Below are positions 53,835 to 61,768 of a stretch of DNA of 64,000 bases, in pieces. Source of the stretch: Gordonia amicalis NBRC 100051 = JCM 11271 (lineage in GTDB: Bacteria > Actinomycetota > Actinomycetes > Mycobacteriales > Mycobacteriaceae); contig NZ_BANS01000007.1 of the NCBI RefSeq assembly GCF_000332995.1, positions 166,012 to 230,011 on the forward strand, written 5' to 3'. Position 1 is the first letter of the stretch, and each line of letters opens with the position of its first letter. The position numbers and the translations under genes are program-made. The notes under the pieces are model-generated. The model worked only from the letters and a program-made list of their open reading frames with translations. It was not told the origin of the DNA and did no database searches.

Positions 53835-55251
53835 TCACCGGAGTGAGCGCAGCGCCGACTCGGCGGCGTGATACCCGCACAGCCCGTGGATACCGGCGCC
53901 CGGCGGGCTGGCCTGCGAGCAGATGTGCACGCCCGGAACACCGATCGCGTACGGGTCGATCGCGAGGCGAGGCCGCAGGACCATCTGCAGGCCGTCGTTG
54001 GCGCCACCGATGATGTCACCGGCCCCGAAGTTGGCGTTCTTCTGGTGCAGGGCTTCGGTCCCCGTACTCGCCGTGGCGACGATCCGATCACGAAAGCCCG
54101 GCGCGAATCTCTCGATCTGCGAGACGATCTGGTCGGTGGCGTCGCCGTCGAAACCGCCGGGGACGTGGGCGTAGGCATAGATCGGGTTGATTCCGCCCGC
54201 ACTGCGGGTGGGATCGGCGACGTACTGCTGACCGAGCAGGACGAACGGCCGCGACGGCATGACCCCGGCGGCACGTTGCTTCTCCGTATACGCGATCTCG
54301 CCGAAGCCGCCGCCGAGGTGAACGGTTCCGGCCCGCACACACTCCGGATTGGTCCACGGGATGTCACCGTCGACGGCGAAGTCGACCTTGAATGCGGACG
54401 AGCCGACGCGGTATCTCCGGTAGGAGCGGCGAATCCGCGCAGGCATGGCGTCGCCGTATATCGAAAGCACCTGTGACGGTGACAGATCCAGGAGGACGAG
54501 GTCGGCGGGCGGGCGGGATGTCGGCGCGGGAGCTGACCCGGACTCCGGTCTCGATCTTGCCGCCGGCCTCGAGCAGCGCAGCCGACACCGCGGCGGTGAT
54601 GGCGCCGGAACCGCCCTCTGCCACCGGCCATCCGTATCGGTGCCCGCTCGCGGCGATCATCAGGCCGAGCGATGCGGTCAGCGGCCGGTCGAGGCGGGAG
54701 AACAGGTGCGCGGCGATCCCCCCGTAGAGGGCCCGTGCGCGTTCGGTGCGAAACCAGCGGGCCAGCACGGTGGCCGGAAGTACGGCTCGAGGACCGAAGG
54801 CGGCCAACCGGATCGGGTGTCCGGGGATGCCGACGATCGGCCCGAGGAGATCTTCACCCAGGTCGTCGAAGTGTTCGGCCAGATCGCCGAACATCGACCG
54901 CCAGCGGGCCCCGTCGACGCCGAGACCAGCGGCGGTCTCGGTGATCGACTGGTACAGGAGTCCGGCTTCACCGGAGTCGAGCGGGTGGGCACAGTCGATC
55001 TCCGGCCACTTCCACACCAGCCCGTACTTCTCGAGTCCGACCTCGGCCCAGAACGGCGACCCCACCCCGAGAGGATGGAACGCCGAACAATGATCGTGGA
55101 TGAGGCCGGGCACCGTCAGCTCCCCGGACCGTGCGCCACCCCCGACCGTGTCCGCGGCCTCCAGCACCTGAACCTGCACTCCGGACCGGGCGAGGTGAAG
55201 GGCGGCGGCGAGCCCGTTGGGACCACCGCCGACCACGACTGCAGTGGTCAC
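53835..55251 (-). pseudogene. FAD-dependent oxidoreductase (phytoene-dehydrogenase-like), frameshifted
   Basis: The N-terminal part (from GTG 55251) has the dinucleotide motif VVVGGGPNGLAAALHLARSG and stays in frame to about 54518. The C-terminal part, in another frame to 53835, contains the family end IGVPGVHICSQASPPGAGIHG. The break is at a GGGC tetranucleotide tract (54504-54517). Removing one 4-bp unit restores a continuous reading (DIPPADLVLLDLSPSQVLS). As it stands, the gene gives a truncated product of about 295 residues. The start overlaps the hydrolase stop (GTGA), so both belong to one MarR-controlled unit. It may be a pseudogene or a slippage-switched gene. Confidence 0.85.
54504..54517 (+). 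repeat. GGGC tetranucleotide tract at the frameshift
   Basis: GGCGGGCGGGCGGG is 3.5 units of a 4-bp repeat, situated exactly where the reading frame of the FAD oxidoreductase changes. Loss of one unit restores the frame, so replication slippage is the simplest cause. Confidence 0.85.
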
Positions 55252-56255
55252 CGACTCCCCTGACCTCTCTCCGGGACCGGCGACGCGCCACAGTCGTCGG
55301 GTCGCATCCGCCATTCACTCACCACCTCAGAATCGGTGACCCGATGACGGGCGTCAACGTCGAGACTCCGGTCGACGCCGTCCAGGAAGTCGACGATCGC
55401 TGCAGCGAGGCGATCCGGAGCCTCGAGCGCGACGTGACGTCCGACCGCCTCGAACTCGATCGTGGACAGAGGTCCGCCCGAAATCTGAGCGAGCGTCTGA
55501 GCGGTGAAAGCTCCGCCGGAGGTCCCGACAGCGAGCATCGGCATGGTCAACGGCACCGAGGCCCGGTCGCGGAACTCTTCTCCCTCGGCGAGCATGGACC
55601 GATACAGGCCCGCCGCCCCGCGCCAGCCCCCGTCTCGGGCGAAGACCCGCACGAACTCGGCGATGTCCGTTTCGTCAACCGCCCCCGGCACGGTTGTCAT
55701 CGTCGGGAACGCCCACTGCTCCAGCACTTCCCGTTCGCGCCCGCCGAAGAGCAAGTCGGCGATGCCCGGCGCGGCCAACGTACCGATGTGCCACGAACCG
55801 CCTCGGGTCACGTCCCCGAGCCCCTCCAGGCCGAACCCGGCCAGACCCATCTCGACCGCGATCAGACTGCGCACGAGACCGGGATGTTCCGTTGCCAACC
55901 GGTAGACCGCTCCACCCGAAATATCCTGTCCCAGAACATGCATCGGGCCCACATCGAGGTGCCGGATGAGTTGGCGCAGATCATCCGACGCCGTCGCGCT
56001 GTCGTGGTCGTCATCCGCGACCGCGGAGTCGCCGAAGCCACGGAGATCGACGGCGAACACCCGGTGACGCCTCGCCAGCAACGGAATCAGTCGGTGGAAC
56101 GTCCACCATGATTCCGGGAAGCCATGAACCAGGAGGATGGGCGAGCCACCGCTTCCCGCCGAAACATGGTGCAGCGTCGTTCCGTTCACGTGCGCTACGT
56201 GGTGTTCCACGCCGGGGATCGTGGCCCTGGCCACACTTCGGGTATTCACACTCAT
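55248..56255 (-). CDS. Epoxide-hydrolase-like alpha/beta hydrolase
   Basis: 335 residues. The HGFP oxyanion motif is at 44-47 in LLVHGFPESWW. The nucleophile elbow is LGQDISGG with Asp (D111) rather than Ser, the mark of epoxide hydrolases and haloalkane dehalogenases, and the catalytic His lies in VGRHVALEAP. It is the first gene of a two-gene unit with the FAD oxidoreductase. The start ATG at 56255 is only 17 bp from the first MarR operator, so transcription would be directly blocked by the regulator. Confidence 0.9.
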   Translation of the reverse strand: MSVNTRSVARATIPGVEHHVAHVNGTTLHHVSAGSGGSPILLVHGFPESWWTFHRLIPLLARRHRVFAVDLRGFGDSAVADDDHDSATASDDLRQLIRHLDVGPMHVLGQDISGGAVYRLATEHPGLVRSLIAVEMGLAGFGLEGLGDVTRGGSWHIGTLAAPGIADLLFGGREREVLEQWAFPTMTTVPGAVDETDIAEFVRVFARDGGWRGAAGLYRSMLAEGEEFRDRASVPLTMPMLAVGTSGGAFTAQTLAQISGGPLSTIEFEAVGRHVALEAPDRLAAAIVDFLDGVDRSLDVDARHRVTDSEVVSEWRMRPDDCGASPVPERGQGSR

Positions 56256-56271
56256 GACAAGCCGTTTTATT

Positions 56272-56316
56272 GGCAACCGGGTTGTCAATAACCTAGAACC
56301 TGACAACCGGGTTGTC
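56272..56316. promoter_or_regulatory. Paired MarR operators in the divergent promoter
   Basis: GACAACC-G-GGTTGTC (56302-56316) is a perfect 15-bp palindrome with one central base; GGCAACCGGGTTGTC (56272-56286) is the same with one change. They are 30 bp apart and followed by the same CAATA. They lie between the hydrolase start (56255) and the marR start (56347), so one regulator could control both directions. Confidence 0.8.
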
Positions 56317-56346
56317 AATAGGGTGGGTGAGCAGTAATCTCCCGAC

Positions 56347-56784
56347 GTGGACGTTTCCCATGGTGCGCAGTTCGCGCGAATGCTGGTCGAGACCTTCGAT
56401 GCGATGACGCGCGAGGTCATCGAGGAGCTGACCGCGGCCGGCCACGCCGGGCTCACGGTCTCGAATGAGCTCGCCATGGAGGCCATCGACGACGGGGCGG
56501 GCACCGCCGCCTCCCTGGCCCGTCGCCTCGGCGTCTCCCGTCAGGCCGCCGCCAAGACCATCACGACCCTCGAAGGCCTGGGTTACGTCGAACGTGCTGC
56601 CGACACAGACGACGCGCGCCGCAAGAGCCTGAGGATCACCACCCGGGGCCGGGAGGCGATCGCGATCGGGAGCTCGGCGTTCGAACGGATCCGGGTCCGG
56701 TGGGAATCCGCAGTCGGCGCCGACCGTGCCGCCGAGACCGAAGAGGCCCTCCGTACGCTGCGGGACGACATCGCCGGCAGCTGA
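56347..56784 (+). CDS. MarR-family transcriptional regulator
   Basis: 145 residues with the MarR winged helix: SLARRLGVSRQAAAKTITTLEGLGYVE and the wing DTDDARRKSLRIT, flanked by dimerisation helices. The start is GTG. It is divergent from the hydrolase/oxidoreductase unit, with two matching palindromes between them, so it very probably represses itself and that unit until a ligand (possibly an epoxide or aromatic) binds. Confidence 0.93.
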   Translation: MDVSHGAQFARMLVETFDAMTREVIEELTAAGHAGLTVSNELAMEAIDDGAGTAASLARRLGVSRQAAAKTITTLEGLGYVERAADTDDARRKSLRITTRGREAIAIGSSAFERIRVRWESAVGADRAAETEEALRTLRDDIAGS

Positions 56785-56805
56785 CGAAGCAGCATCCGAG
56801 AAGCA

Positions 56806-56838
56806 AGATGGCCCCCGTCTACACGACGGGGGCCATCT
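56806..56838. terminator. Perfect hairpin terminator between marR and tRNA-Ser
   Basis: A 14-bp perfect stem (AGATGGCCCCCGTC at 56806-56819, complement at 56825-56838) with a TACAC loop. On the minus strand it begins 1 bp after the encoded CCA of the tRNA, and on the plus strand 21 bp after the marR stop, so it probably terminates both. Confidence 0.9.
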
Positions 56839-56839
56839 C

Positions 56840-56930
56840 TGGCGGTGGCGGAGGGATTTGAACCCTCGGTACGGGGTTACCGCACACAGCATTTCGAGTG
56901 CTGCACCTTCGGCCGCTCGGACACGCCACC
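56840..56930 (-). tRNA. tRNA-Ser (anticodon CGA)
   Basis: A class II tRNA of 88 nt plus an encoded CCA (56840-56842). The acceptor stem is GGTGGCG/CGCCACC with discriminator G. The anticodon stem-loop is CAGCA-CTCGAAA-TGCTG, with anticodon CGA reading UCG. There is a long variable arm (GCGG...CCCGT) as expected for serine, and a T-arm GAGGG-TTCAAAT-CCCTC. A possible promoter upstream on the minus strand is TTGATC-N17-TAAGAC. Confidence 0.97.
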
Positions 56931-57007
56931 GCGAAAGACTGTACCGCAGCGGGGCGGCGAGTCTTAAATCAGCTGGTCAGAGCGATCAAACCGGGTACAG
57001 CGGGCAA

Positions 57008-57217
57008 TCAGTGGCCGGTCAGCTTGTCCTTGACGTCGTCGACCTTGCCCTTCACGGCGTCGGCGGCCTCGGTGATCTTCTGCTTCCCCTGGGCCTGGGC
57101 CTGATCGCCCTTGCCCTCGTTCTTCAGATCCTGATCGTCGGTGAGGCTGCCGGCGGCTTCCTTGCCGCGGCCCTTCAACTCTTCGGCTTTGTTCTTGGCG
57201 TCGTCAGTGGTTCCCAT
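57008..57217 (-). CDS. CsbD-family stress protein
   Basis: 69 residues matching the CsbD family (KNKAEELKGRGKEAAGSLTD ... EGKGDQAQGK-like core), small hydrophilic helical proteins induced by general stress in many bacteria; molecular role unknown. GAGGAGG lies 5-6 nt before the ATG. The next gene upstream on the same strand encodes another small helical protein with lysine/glutamate repeats. Confidence 0.93.
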   Translation of the reverse strand: MGTTDDAKNKAEELKGRGKEAAGSLTDDQDLKNEGKGDQAQAQGKQKITEAADAVKGKVDDVKDKLTGH

Positions 57218-57389
57218 GAAGCCTCCTCGATGAGGTTCGGCACGGCCGGATGCCGGCCGAGGTGGAAGAACTCGGCGATCTACCCGCGCCGGTGGCTCGA
57301 CGCGAGCGTCGCCATGCAGGAGCTGACTCCTGCGTTCCACGGTGCCACAGACCGGCGACTCCGTGCAGAACTCCAGGTCAGACGTCAGA

Positions 57390-57659
57390 TCAACGACTGT
57401 TGAACTTCTGGGCCACCTCGGTGATCTTGTCCTTGGCGGTGGTGACGACCTCCTGGACCTTCTCGTTCTCGGCGAGCTCGCCCAGCTTGTCCTTCGCGGT
57501 GCCCAGCGCATCCTGGACCTGCTTGCTCTCGACCAGTTCGTCGATCTTGTCGCGGGCGGTGCCCAGTGCCTCCTGCACCTTGCCACTCTCGGCCAGTTCG
57601 TTGATCTTGGCCTTGGCGGTGTCGAATGCTGCGGTGACCTTGTCGGCCGGGTCGGACAT
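57390..57659 (-). CDS. Small helical protein with 20-residue tandem repeats
   Basis: 89 residues, no recognised family. Residues 17-76 are three consecutive 20-residue units of the form xKxxELxExxKVQxxxxTAK (for example DKIDELVESKQVQDALGTAK), and a partial fourth (DKITEVAQKF) follows. The units are 60-bp tandem repeats at DNA level, now diverged. The pattern predicts amphipathic helices, as in apolipoprotein-like, LEA-like or membrane-associated stress proteins. GAGGAG lies 5 nt before the ATG. Its position beside csbD suggests a stress role; this is inference. Confidence 0.8.
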   Translation of the reverse strand: MSDPADKVTAAFDTAKAKINELAESGKVQEALGTARDKIDELVESKQVQDALGTAKDKLGELAENEKVQEVVTTAKDKITEVAQKFNSR

Positions 57660-57783
57660 GGCTACTCCTCGAGGATCGGGTCGGGACTCGATCTCCAATC
57701 TGCCAGAGCAGCGCGGTACCGACCACCGGTCGCGACCCTGCGATCTCACCGATCTTTTCGTCTCACATCCCTGAGAGTGGTGT

Positions 57784-58248
57784 TCAGCGCGCTCTCCGTG
57801 TCGCGAAGAAATCGACCATCAGCGCGCGGCACTCGGCCTCGAGGACGCCGCCTTTCACCTGGGGGCGGTGGGTGAGTCGCGGGTCTCGCACGACGTCCCA
57901 CAGGGACCCGACGGCCCCGGTCTTGGGTTCCCACGCGCCGAACACCAGCGCGTCGACGCGGGACAGCGTGATGGCGCCGGCACACATCGTGCACGGTTCG
58001 ACCGTCACCGCGATCGTGCAGCCGGGGAGTCGCCAACCGTCACCGAAGGCGCGGGCTGCGGCACGCAGGGCGAGCACCTCGGCGTGCGCCGTCGGATCGC
58101 CGTCTGCTTCCCGACGATTGGCCGCGCGCGCCAGTTCGACGCCCTCGGGGTCGAAGACCACGGCACCGATCGGGACGTCGTCGGTTCCCGACGACGAGGC
58201 GGCGTCGAGTGCCGCGCGCACCATGTTCTCCCAGGCGGGGGCACTCAT
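57784..58248 (-). CDS. tadA: tRNA adenosine deaminase
   Basis: 154 residues. It deaminates A34 of tRNA-Arg(ACG) to inosine. The zinc and proton-shuttle motif is HAE (55-57) and the PCxxC motif is PCTMC (85-89). It corresponds in position to M. tuberculosis Rv3752c, next to the associated protein gene and tyrA. The alternative earlier start in the frame was rejected because it lies inside the preceding gene. Confidence 0.93.
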   Translation of the reverse strand: MSAPAWENMVRAALDAASSSGTDDVPIGAVVFDPEGVELARAANRREADGDPTAHAEVLALRAAARAFGDGWRLPGCTIAVTVEPCTMCAGAITLSRVDALVFGAWEPKTGAVGSLWDVVRDPRLTHRPQVKGGVLEAECRALMVDFFATRRAR

Positions 58249-58264
58249 CGTGCGCCGGCGCCGG

Positions 58265-58807
58265 TCAGTGGCCGAGTGAGTCGAGAACCTTGCCCAGTTC
58301 ATCGGCGAAGCCGAGCCGGGCGGCGATCATGCCGAGCTGTTCATCCGCGTAGAGGTCGGTGTCGCCGACGATGACGCTCATGACCGCGTCGGGCAGGCCC
58401 AGGTCGGCCAGGACCGCCAGGTCGCCCTCTTCCCACGGTTCGACGGTGTCGAGCTCGTCCGGGTCGATGTCGGGCACGTCGAGGTTCAGGGCGTCGAGGA
58501 CGTCGGCCGCGACGTCGTAGTCGACCGCCGCGGTCGCGTCGGAGAGCAGCAGCCGCGCACCCGACGGCGCGGGCCGGACGATGACGAAGAACTCGTCGTC
58601 GACGTCGAGCAGCCCGAACACGGCGCCGGCCGAACGGAGCTCGCGAAGTTGTCGCTCGGCGTCCTCGAGATCAGAGAGCGCCGACGGCTTGAGCGCAGTG
58701 ACTTTCCATCCGCTCTCGTCGCGCACCACCGCAACAGCGAAACCGTCGATGTCCTCTTCCACGTCCTGCGTGTTCGAACCCGACTTCCCATATCCGGCAC
58801 CGGCCAT
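58265..58807 (-). CDS. tRNA adenosine deaminase-associated protein
   Basis: 180 acidic residues matching the family found next to tadA in actinobacteria (M. tuberculosis Rv3753c): DIDGFAVAVVRDESGWKV near the start and acidic PWEEGDLAVLADLGLP near the C-terminus. The function is unknown; the constant pairing suggests a link to TadA. TACGGT lies 7 nt before the ATG (58815-58820), a leaderless start. The gene is 16 bp from tadA and divergent from tyrA. Confidence 0.9.
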   Translation of the reverse strand: MAGAGYGKSGSNTQDVEEDIDGFAVAVVRDESGWKVTALKPSALSDLEDAERQLRELRSAGAVFGLLDVDDEFFVIVRPAPSGARLLLSDATAAVDYDVAADVLDALNLDVPDIDPDELDTVEPWEEGDLAVLADLGLPDAVMSVIVGDTDLYADEQLGMIAARLGFADELGKVLDSLGH

Positions 58808-58814
58808 GCAGCAA

Positions 58815-58820
58815 ACCGTA
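58815..58820 (-). promoter_or_regulatory. -10 element for the leaderless tadA-associated gene
   Basis: On the minus strand TACGGT precedes ATG 58807 by 7 nt, matching the leaderless pattern; it would drive both this gene and tadA. Confidence 0.6.
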
Positions 58821-58886
58821 GCCTCTATCAGCTGCAGTCCCAAGTCCCGGAACGAGCGGAGATCGAGGTATGGGAACGTTGTCAGC

Positions 58887-59861
58887 GTGACTGCTGACTC
58901 GTCGTCCTCGCGTTCTGCGCCCTCGACGCCGGTGTGCGTGCTTGGCCTGGGTCTGATCGGCGGCTCGCTGTTGCGGGTTCTGCACGACGCCGGGCACGAG
59001 ACGTTCGGTTACAACCGGTCGTCGGCGACCGTCGACGCAGCAACCTCCGACGGATACCAGGCGTCGACGGATCTCGTCGCCACCTTGCGCCGTGCGGCCG
59101 AGACGGAAGCCGTCATCGTCCTGGCGACCCCGGTGACGACCATCGAACCCATCGTGTCGGACATCGCCGAACACGCACCTGGCGCTCTGCTGACCGACGT
59201 GATCAGCGTCAAGCAGGAAGTGGAGAAGGTGATCGCGCGGGCACACCCCGGCGCGCGCTACGTCGGCGGGCATCCGATGGCGGGGACCAGTCGGTCCGGG
59301 TGGCCGGCAACCGATCCGACACTGTTCCGGGATGCGATGTGGGCGGTCACCACGACCGATCACACCGTCGCCGACGACTGGCTGGCCGTTGCGTCGATCG
59401 CACGGCTGGCGGGGTCGCTGGTGGTGCCCGTGGCTCCCGATGCGCACGACCGTGCCGTCGCCGCGATCTCCCACATGCCGCATCTGACGGCGGCCGCGAC
59501 CGCCGCGGTGGGCGCCGGCGAGAGCGACCTCGCCCTACGCCTGGCCGCCGGCAGCTTCCGCGACGGCACCCGGGTCGCCGGAACGGCACCCGCGCTGCAG
59601 CGGGCGATGATCGAGGCCAACAGCATCGCCGTCCTCAACGTTCTCAGCGAGACCATCGACCGTCTGATCGCCGCGCGCGACGAGTTGCGTGATCACGGGA
59701 CGGCCGAGGTCCTGGTCGACGACGGACATCGAGCACGCACCGCGTACGAACGACTGCACGACGGTAGCCCGGAGCCCATCAGTGGAGTGACGATCGGCGA
59801 GCCGGGTTGGCAGGAGGAACTCCGCCGCCAGGCGCATCAGGGCCGGGTGTGGGTGGGCTAG
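58887..59861 (+). CDS. tyrA: Prephenate dehydrogenase
   Basis: 324 residues. It oxidises prephenate to 4-hydroxyphenylpyruvate in tyrosine synthesis. The NAD-binding motif is GLGLIGGS (20-27), and GGHPMAGTSRSGW and HDRAVAAISHMPHL are the active-site segments of the family. There is no ACT domain. The start is GTG 58887; the position next to the tadA pair mirrors Rv3754. It is convergent with the glycolipid-binding protein gene. Confidence 0.94.
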   Translation: MTADSSSSRSAPSTPVCVLGLGLIGGSLLRVLHDAGHETFGYNRSSATVDAATSDGYQASTDLVATLRRAAETEAVIVLATPVTTIEPIVSDIAEHAPGALLTDVISVKQEVEKVIARAHPGARYVGGHPMAGTSRSGWPATDPTLFRDAMWAVTTTDHTVADDWLAVASIARLAGSLVVPVAPDAHDRAVAAISHMPHLTAAATAAVGAGESDLALRLAAGSFRDGTRVAGTAPALQRAMIEANSIAVLNVLSETIDRLIAARDELRDHGTAEVLVDDGHRARTAYERLHDGSPEPISGVTIGEPGWQEELRRQAHQGRVWVG

Positions 59862-59884
59862 GCCTACCGCAAGGTCTGAGTGGG

Positions 59885-60505
59885 CTAGACCCGGCGGGCG
59901 AGTCCCGGGTAGTCGGCGACGAAGTCGTTGTCGTCGAGGGTGATGGTCGTGGTGGCCAGCGGCGACACCAGGTCGACGCCGTCCGCGGTGGCGGTGTAGG
60001 ACATCGTGGCCGGCTTCACCTCACCGCTGGGCAGGTACATGTACATGACGGGTACCTCGACGGTGCCGTCGGCCGGCGTGATCCCCATGCGGCGCAACGG
60101 GAGCGCGTTGAACATGGGCGACAGCGCGAGGTCGACGTCCTCGGCACCCTCGAAGTCCGATTGGATGATCTCTCCGTCAGGGCGACGGATGAGCCAGGTG
60201 CCCTCGTTGTCGCGGGTGATTCCGAACTGGGTCTCCCCCGTGTCGCCGCAGATGAGGTGCACCGTGAGACGTCTGGTGATGCCGGTGTCGGTGGTCTGTA
60301 ACTCGTACGACGCGGAGAACGGCTCGTGGTCGTCGGTCGCGGCGGCGATGATCCGGCCATAGGCCTTCACGCGTGCGCCGGAGACGACCAGGCGGACCTG
60401 TTCGAGTCGGTCGGTGTCCTCGCCACGCCACGTCAGCACGGTCTTGAACTCGTCCGTGGCGGCGGACGACTGCTCACCCTCGGGGGCTGTCTGCGGAGAA
60501 CTCAC
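59885..60505 (-). CDS. Putative glycolipid-binding protein
   Basis: 206 residues, beta-rich, matching the putative glycolipid-binding domain family (VLTWRGEDTDRLEQVRL near the start, SPMFNALPLRRMGI in the middle, MYMYLPSGEV near the end). There is no signal peptide. The annotation of the family rests on structure, not on a proven ligand. The start is GTG at 60505, with TACCGT (60512-60517) 6 nt upstream on the minus strand, so it is probably leaderless. Confidence 0.82.
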   Translation of the reverse strand: MSSPQTAPEGEQSSAATDEFKTVLTWRGEDTDRLEQVRLVVSGARVKAYGRIIAAATDDHEPFSASYELQTTDTGITRRLTVHLICGDTGETQFGITRDNEGTWLIRRPDGEIIQSDFEGAEDVDLALSPMFNALPLRRMGITPADGTVEVPVMYMYLPSGEVKPATMSYTATADGVDLVSPLATTTITLDDNDFVADYPGLARRV

Positions 60506-60598
60506 ACGACTACGGTAGCGAGCCGACCCGCCGATCACACATCGGACGTGCTGGTCACTCGACCAGATGGACGACGTGGCGGCGCGAATCTCCGCCGG

Positions 60599-61339
60599 TC
60601 ACGCGATACACGAGGCGGTGCGTCGGGCCGACGACGCCGTCACCGTGTCCTCCACCACCACTTTGCCGTCGACCTTGATCGAACACTTGGCGCCGCTCCC
60701 GGTCCCGGCGATCACCAGGAGACGCAACGGATTGTCCCCACCGGTGAACTGGACACTCCAAGGATTGGATGGCGCGAACTCCGACCTCAGACCCATCGCG
60801 TCGACGTAGAGGATGGTGGCCTGACCGTCGATGGCGACGTCGTAGGTCACCGGTTTGTCCAGGGGATTGACGCGTTCGTCGGGTCCGCCGGGCACGGGCC
60901 GGCCGGGATCGTCGGGAGTCAGTTGCGGTGGTTCGAATGTGCGCGGAAGCGGAACGTCGATGGTGGTCGGCGGGTCGGCGAGGGGCAGTTCGGTGGGTTC
61001 GTTCCGAAAAATCCCGCTGAACCCGACTATCGCGACGGCCACCAGCACGACGAGTCCGAGACACACGATGAGCGTCGAGGTGGAGACCTTCGTGATGCGT
61101 GACTCGTCGTCCGATACGGCCGCGGATCGGGCGGCGGCACGCGCCTCTTCCCGCTCGGCCTGCTCGGCGATGCGCAGCTCGGTGTTGGTGGGCTGGCCGG
61201 GCCGGAACAGGGCGGTGCCGTCCGGGGCGTATCCGAGCGGCGGGTACAGCTGCGGCCCGGGTGTGTGCCCATACGGATCGCTGCCACGATCCCGCGGGTC
61301 GCGGGCGTCGCGGTTCGGTCCGCCGTACGGCTGTCCCAT
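60599..61339 (-). CDS. MmpS-like membrane-anchored protein
   Basis: 246 residues: a proline-rich cytoplasmic N-terminus (about 1-80), one membrane helix (TLIVCLGLVVLVAVAIVGF), a Pro-rich spacer, and a C-terminal beta domain resembling MmpS (KPVTYDVAIDGQATILYVDA, PWSVQF, and two Cys in AKCSIKVDG and TASCIA that probably form a disulfide). MmpS proteins assist MmpL lipid/siderophore exporters, but no mmpL gene is adjacent. CGGAGG lies 7 nt before the ATG. Confidence 0.78.
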   Translation of the reverse strand: MGQPYGGPNRDARDPRDRGSDPYGHTPGPQLYPPLGYAPDGTALFRPGQPTNTELRIAEQAEREEARAAARSAAVSDDESRITKVSTSTLIVCLGLVVLVAVAIVGFSGIFRNEPTELPLADPPTTIDVPLPRTFEPPQLTPDDPGRPVPGGPDERVNPLDKPVTYDVAIDGQATILYVDAMGLRSEFAPSNPWSVQFTGGDNPLRLLVIAGTGSGAKCSIKVDGKVVVEDTVTASSARRTASCIA

Positions 61340-61486
61340 CGTCGGCCTCCGGTCGAAGTGTTGTCTGTCTTCGACCTTACGGCGGGTCTCTGTGCCGGTG
61401 AGCCCGCGCGGTCCGGAAATGCTGGTCGCGCGGTGGGCAACCCGTTGTGGAATCGATTGAACGAATGGGGTCCCGGTCCGGCCGTG

Positions 61487-61521
61487 CTGCCGCCCCTACC
61501 CCCAGTTCACGGGGGCGGCAG
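61487..61521. repeat. G+C-rich hairpin upstream of helR
   Basis: A 10-bp stem, CTGCCGCCCC (61487-61496) with its complement (61512-61521), and a 15-nt interior that can pair further (CCCCC/GGGGG). It could be a terminator or part of an RNA leader. Its role is not clear. Confidence 0.45.
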
Positions 61522-61681
61522 CCCCCTGACAGACCCCACCGAAATCGTTCACCAGGTGAACTGAAGACACTCTCACATATCTGACAACGGTGTGCAACAG
61601 ATGGGAGGCGTGCAGCAGATGGGCATGTGACAGCCGGGCCTGGGCCGATCGTTCTGCCCTCTTCACCATAAGCGCTGGAGG

Positions 61682-61700
61682 GGGCCTTGCGGCAAGCCCC
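61682..61700. promoter_or_regulatory. Rifamycin-associated element (RAE)
   Basis: GGGCCTTGCGGCAAGCCCC, a 19-bp inverted repeat. Read on the other strand it is GGGGCTTGCCGCAAGGCCC, which differs only at the centre from the RAE consensus as I remember it (GGGGCTTGCGGCAAGGCCC). RAEs lie before rifamycin-inducible resistance genes, including helR, in actinobacteria. It lies about 69 bp before the helR start, inside its promoter region. Confidence 0.85.
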
Positions 61701-61768
61701 CTCACCGGGTGCAGAATCGCCTTCCCACCTGCCGAGAGTCTCACCCGCATCGCCCAATCGGAGCCGCT

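Larger units (their letters stand above)
61340..61768. other. Intergenic regulatory region upstream of helR
   Basis: About 429 bp between divergent genes. It contains a hairpin (61487-61521), two 14-bp direct repeats (GTGCAACAGATGGG at 61592-61605 and GTGCAGCAGATGGG at 61610-61623) and the rifamycin-associated element (61682-61700). I see no gene in it. Confidence 0.6.

Noticed and set aside
57390..57659. 60-bp periodicity as a CRISPR array
   Set aside because: The units are contiguous, without spacers, and encode a regular amphipathic protein repeat.
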